A DNA stretch of 8,540 bases from CAYUNA01 sp047629355. GTDB taxonomy: Bacteria > Bacteroidota > Bacteroidia > Chitinophagales > Saprospiraceae. The notes beneath the pieces are model-generated. The model worked only from the letters and a program-made list of their open reading frames with translations. It searched no databases and was not told the DNA's origin. Location of the stretch: NCBI GenBank assembly GCA_047629355.1, contig JBLHWU010000252.1, positions 1 to 8,540 on the forward strand, read 5' to 3'. This document shows positions 5,801 to 8,540 of this stretch, one piece after another (within the stretch, counting starts at the first letter, position 1; each line of letters opens with the position of its first letter). A program made the translations under genes and the position numbers.

Positions 5801-8385
5801 AAGTTTACTTCGTCAGAATAAAGCGCATCGTTCCAACCATTTCCTTTTGGCAATTGCACTCCTACATAAGATTGATATGGAGAATACTTCACTTTAAATC
5901 GATCTACACTAAAATCCCCTCCATTTTCGAACACTCTAGTTTTTAAAGATGCATGTAACATTCCAGGAGCACCTTTACCAATGTTTATTTTCGGGGAAAT
6001 AGTTGAATTTCCTGTTTCGTCCAATTTCCCATCAAAAATCATCTCTTCATCTGTAGAAAACCTTTTGGAAGGATCATCAAAAACAAATCCATCATACCCT
6101 TTAAATGCAGTATTCCCTCCAGAAAGATTCATCTCAATCGTAGCACGGAGAGAATTGGCATCTGCACCATGCAGCCATTTTGCGCTAATGATTCCGTTTG
6201 TGTTGCCTTTGGTCAGTATTTTATTTTCAAAGTCAACTTTAATTTTTAATCGATTTGGCTTAATTGCCTCTACTTTTATTCTCTTATAAAAGGTGGAGGA
6301 GCCAACTTTTACTCTAGCCTGCCAGTTTCCCGTGGGTGATGTAGCTGACGTTTTTGTCCTTAAATCGTAAAATCCATTGAGCCCTCTGTTCTTCACTTCT
6401 CTTTTGAAGAGCTGATTATCTGGCGTATACAATTCAAAAATTATAGGAAAACTCTCAGGTAACACTTCGTTTTTATCTTCTAATATAAAATTTAGAAATA
6501 GTGAGTCTCCAGGTCTCCAAACGCCTCTTTCACCGTAAATAAGACCTTTTACACCCTTTTCATTTCTAGCACCACTTACATTAAACATGCTTAAGGATAA
6601 AGAAGATCCATCATCTACTCTTAAGTAAGCTCTTTGACTGCCATTTTTTACGATTAATAAGTAAGGTTTTCTCTTTAAATTTATTGAAGCAAAACCTTCG
6701 GCACCGGTAGTTGCACTGCCAACAATTTGGCTTTGGTAGTTCATTAGCTCAATTGTAGCTCCGTTTATAGGCTTGGTTGTTTTTAGATCTGTAACAGCAA
6801 CCATAAAACTATTCTCGTCTCCGCTTTTTGCAATTACACCTATATCTGAGGTTAAGACATTCCTACTTACAGCGTGATTATTTTCTCCATAATATGCGGG
6901 TTTACAAGGGTTATCTATGTCGTTGTAATATCCTTCGTAATAATAGTCATCGTAATAGTCGTAATAATACGAACTAGGCTTGTCGTAAAGGTCTAGTTCA
7001 GTTTCTGAAATAAGATAGGGCCTAACCGGTTCAAATTTTTCTTCACAAGGATACAGCGATTGACTTTGATCGAAACTTAGCATCACGCGGTAGATTGCAC
7101 CTGGTTCCGCTTGCACCAGCTTTGTTAAATCCAAATGAAAAGTATTCCAAGTTGAATAATTAATGGTTTTATTGCTCAATAAAGGAATGGACTGTTTTGC
7201 AATAACTCTGCCTACCCTTTTCATTTCACGGCTACCTCTTAGCTGGTTTAATTGAAAGAACTGCTGAACGTTATTCTCAAAAATTTTCACGACCTTCACA
7301 TTCACCGCATTTAAATTCACCGCTTTAATGGGAATTTTAAACCCATCCTTAGAAGGGACAATGTTGCCTTTGCCTACAAATGCAACTTCTGGTTTTGTGT
7401 TATTAAATGCGATGCTTCGCGAGTACTCTTCTGTCAAAGGGTAGTTTGAAGCATTTTTTATGGCATTTGTTATGGTCAATTTTCGAGTTCCAGAAATGTC
7501 TTTACCCGGATATAAGTAAACTGTATTTCGATCCTTTCTGATCCTAAATTCATCACCTTTATCTAAAAAAATCAACCCATTGAGATTTTGTCTAATGTCT
7601 AGAGGGTCGGAAAAATTAATTGTTATGGTTTGCTGTTCGAGCTGTTCTAAAGAGACACTCATGACCTTAAAATCACTTAAAGACGGTATGGTAATTTCTT
7701 CTTCACCCTGTATTTCGGCACCTATGGATTCCCCGTCCCATAATAATAAAACCTTACTTTCATTCTCTCCCCTGGAGACACTATCCACCTCAAAAATATG
7801 CGTTAAACTATTTGAATTAAATTCCCAATTGACCTTTAATTCCTTACCCGCTTGAATTGCTTTTAATGATTTTCTGATGCTTTCAGGCTCTGCAAAGTCA
7901 TTTAGCTGATATGAGCCTTTCAATTTCTGCCATTCTAGCGAATTGTTATCGTACGCTTCAATTCCATCAAAAGCCACAAAAATTCCCTGATTTATTGTTT
8001 GCACTCTAAATTCGAAAGTCTCTAGATTTGTCGGGACATCTATTAGATTCCCCAATTCAAATTCAATGTCGAATATTTTCCCAGAAGGTATTAACCCCGA
8101 AGGCTGAAACTGAATCGTTCTATCATCAATCCAAATCGCTTTCCCTTCTAAATTCGGGGAAAAGTCAAAAACATCCAACTTTAATTCCTCATTGGCAACT
8201 GCTGTTTTAATTGATTCAGTCAATTGAACTTTTATAGTGGCTTGATTGGAAATTACACCACCGGTGAATGCACTGATGTAATTTGTAAATGCAGGATCTA
8301 TTGCTTTCGGAGAATCCTTCTTATCGCCACAAGCGACAAAAAACAAGGTACCCGCGGTAAGAGCTATGAGAGTTTTGAATTTCAT
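2842..8385 (-). CDS. Bacterial alpha-2-macroglobulin-like lipoprotein with thioester motif (YfhM type)
   Basis: This complete protein has 1847 residues; Bacteroidota members of the family are typically longer than the roughly 1650-residue E. coli YfhM. A lipoprotein signal (MKFKTLIALTAGTLFFVAC) ends at lipobox Cys19, which fixes the start. Two Ig-like domains follow, at about 35-130 and 240-330, the first with a FSPNLEG..W.DDRTIQFQP pattern. Macroglobulin (MG) domains come next, including ERGVWRPGD (619-627). VDEGLLDLT starts at 1112. The A2M core domain is near 1183-1280 (MPNYVG from 1203). The thioester helical domain contains PHGCVEQ, with Cys1392 and Gln1395 able to form the internal thioester. 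The C-terminal MG domain has CSAMYD at Cys1823. Known role: cleavage of a bait region by a foreign protease triggers a shape change and covalent trapping through the thioester. A tyrosine-rich run (473-487, 10 Tyr in 15 residues) lies between Cys447 and Cys494, a possible disulfide pair. The gene precedes pbpC on the same strand, its usual partner. Cys19 is followed by GDKKD; whether this directs the protein to the cell surface or keeps it periplasmic cannot be settled here. Confidence 0.96.
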   Translation of the reverse strand: MKFKTLIALTAGTLFFVACGDKKDSPKAIDPAFTNYISAFTGGVISNQATIKVQLTESIKTAVANEELKLDVFDFSPNLEGKAIWIDDRTIQFQPSGLIPSGKIFDIEFELGNLIDVPTNLETFEFRVQTINQGIFVAFDGIEAYDNNSLEWQKLKGSYQLNDFAEPESIRKSLKAIQAGKELKVNWEFNSNSLTHIFEVDSVSRGENESKVLLLWDGESIGAEIQGEEEITIPSLSDFKVMSVSLEQLEQQTITINFSDPLDIRQNLNGLIFLDKGDEFRIRKDRNTVYLYPGKDISGTRKLTITNAIKNASNYPLTEEYSRSIAFNNTKPEVAFVGKGNIVPSKDGFKIPIKAVNLNAVNVKVVKIFENNVQQFFQLNQLRGSREMKRVGRVIAKQSIPLLSNKTINYSTWNTFHLDLTKLVQAEPGAIYRVMLSFDQSQSLYPCEEKFEPVRPYLISETELDLYDKPSSYYYDYYDDYYYEGYYNDIDNPCKPAYYGENNHAVSRNVLTSDIGVIAKSGDENSFMVAVTDLKTTKPINGATIELMNYQSQIVGSATTGAEGFASINLKRKPYLLIVKNGSQRAYLRVDDGSSLSLSMFNVSGARNEKGVKGLIYGERGVWRPGDSLFLNFILEDKNEVLPESFPIIFELYTPDNQLFKREVKNRGLNGFYDLRTKTSATSPTGNWQARVKVGSSTFYKRIKVEAIKPNRLKIKVDFENKILTKGNTNGIISAKWLHGADANSLRATIEMNLSGGNTAFKGYDGFVFDDPSKRFSTDEEMIFDGKLDETGNSTISPKINIGKGAPGMLHASLKTRVFENGGDFSVDRFKVKYSPYQSYVGVQLPKGNGWNDALYSDEVNLIAIATLDENGNPVDRKDMKIEVFDIRWRWWWETGNGDELAHYVNNRSTNLIKSATVSTENGEGLFELRFKEQKWGRKLIRITDPVSGHSTGVIFYMTYKGWWNSGGNNPGGAEMLNFESEKEKYQVGEQAKLNLPYFKEGRVLVSIESGSRVLSTFWKDATDVKEGISFEVTEEMAPNVYAHLILIQPHATTANDLPIRMYGVQNIEVESKKTHLNPQLNMPSELKPEQEVSLSVSEKDGKAMTYTVAMVDEGLLDLTRFVTPNPWPEFYKNEALGVKTWDMYQFVMGAFSGEISGLLALGGDGDLKAGEGTKANRFEPVVRFLGPFYLEDGETNEHSFTMPNYVGSVRTMVIAGDNGAYGATDKTTPVKKPLMVLATLPRVISPSEKLKLPISVFAMDAKIKDVTISLESNEFIQVNQKSQHLKFSKVGDQMAYFDIEVARKIGVGKLKVTVEGHGEKATHEIEIDVRLPNPEIDETFNDVVELNEIWTKEYSPIGIEGTNSGAIEISTIPPLNLEKRIRYLIRYPHGCVEQTTSAVFPQLFLSDLIELDTDRKNEIQRNVTEGLNKLRDFQLNSGAFAYWPGYTDPNIWGTNYAGHFMLEAKNKGYAMPSGMVEDWVKFQTKAANSWQRTNSNYESRGYIRAREFEQAYRLYTLALAGKPALGAMNRLREQQTMAESTKWRLAAAFALANKIDVAKQLVNSVSISAENSDYYYTYGSRTRDQAMILETLELLDDKIQAKRVLDDLSKALSDQKWMSTQSTAYSLLAVAKFVKVKEGNTKLKYDLIVNGKTTSVDSDKSIQLTELPMKAGKLQVKNKGGRTLFVNLSLSGVPIESDQLDKSSRLSMQVSYLKLDGTPIDISKLNQGVDFIAEVRIAHPGGAERNYEDLALTQMFPSGWEIRNLRMDETTSKLMRDIPQYQDIRDDRVFTYFDLTKSKVKKFRILLNAAYLGMFYLPAVTCSAMYDNDIQAIKSGRWVEVVQAGK

Positions 8386-8408
8386 GTGTCATTGTTTTTG
8401 ATAAATGT

Positions 8409-8442
8409 TGAAGATACTAAAAAATGAACGCAGAAATTTCAA
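8409..8442 (-). promoter_or_regulatory. Weak promoter candidate for the macroglobulin gene
   Basis: On the minus strand a TTG (8440-8442) is followed after 23 bp by TATCTTCA (8409-8416), which matches the Bacteroidota -7 consensus TAnnTTTG except at its last two bases. Spacing lies at the upper end of the usual 17-23 bp range. It would give a leader of roughly 20 bases before the ATG at 8385. The match is imperfect and the region is AT-rich, so this is only a candidate. Confidence 0.22.
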
Positions 8443-8473
8443 CTTATTGTAAGGAAAAAAAGTAAGTTCTGAT

Positions 8474-8489
8474 TTCCAAAAGCTTGGAA
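8474..8489. repeat. Short perfect hairpin in the region upstream of the macroglobulin gene
   Basis: TTCCAA (8474-8479) and TTGGAA (8484-8489) form a six-base stem around an AAGC loop. No T-run follows directly on either strand, so it is not a clear terminator. It could be an operator-like dyad upstream of the promoter, or chance. The rest of 8386-8540 holds no gene I can support. Confidence 0.2.
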
Positions 8490-8540
8490 GTTGGATTCGG
8501 AGGAAAAGAAAAATCGTCAAAAGAATTATAAGCTTATATA

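Noticed and set aside
8389..8538. Minus-strand frame open for about 49 codons from near the right edge to a TGA at 8389-8391
   Set aside because: It could be the tail of an upstream gene, but the translation is low-complexity Phe/Leu/Ile/Lys from AT-rich DNA with no recognisable motif, and it would cover the only promoter candidate for the macroglobulin gene.

Overview
The window most likely comes from a member of the Bacteroidota, probably the Flavobacteriia or a close relative. The reasons are low GC, the absence of clear Shine-Dalgarno sequences, a TAnnTTTG-type promoter element, and protein signatures typical of the group. These include a Bacteroidota-style alpha-2-macroglobulin lipoprotein with a tyrosine-rich stretch and a C-terminal CxAMYD motif, and a PBP1C with a SHAPFGGN glycosyltransferase motif. 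The lineage call is inference from protein style, not from a marker gene.

Layout from left to right. Positions 1-2038 (minus strand) hold most of pbpC, a bifunctional penicillin-binding protein 1C whose C-terminus runs off the left edge. Positions 2121-2780 hold a small cassette on the opposite strand: a 183-residue REP-associated tyrosine transposase (RAYT, Y1/HUH family) at 2158-2709, bracketed by short palindromes built on ACCTGTCAGGT. Just right of the cassette, 2761-2840 is a degenerate 43-bp-period duplication that ends at the stop codon of the next gene. Positions 2842-8385 (minus strand) hold a complete 1847-residue alpha-2-macroglobulin-like lipoprotein with an intact CVEQ thioester motif. 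Positions 8386-8540 are its upstream region, with a weak promoter candidate and no convincing gene.

The alpha-2-macroglobulin and PBP1C are a well-known bacterial pair (YfhM/PbpC in Escherichia coli). The macroglobulin is thought to trap proteases that enter through a damaged envelope, while PBP1C makes peptidoglycan, perhaps for repair. Transcription order is macroglobulin first, then pbpC, which is usually an almost contiguous operon. Here 803 bp separate them, and a RAYT-REP cassette occupies the gap in the opposite orientation. The hairpin on the macroglobulin side of the cassette is followed, in the minus direction, by a short T-run, so it may terminate the macroglobulin transcript. A TAAATTTG element 53 bp upstream of pbpC could then give that gene its own promoter. 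The split, the palindromes around the transposase and the 43-bp duplication are the parts most worth a second look. I found no evidence for an entirely new multi-gene system.
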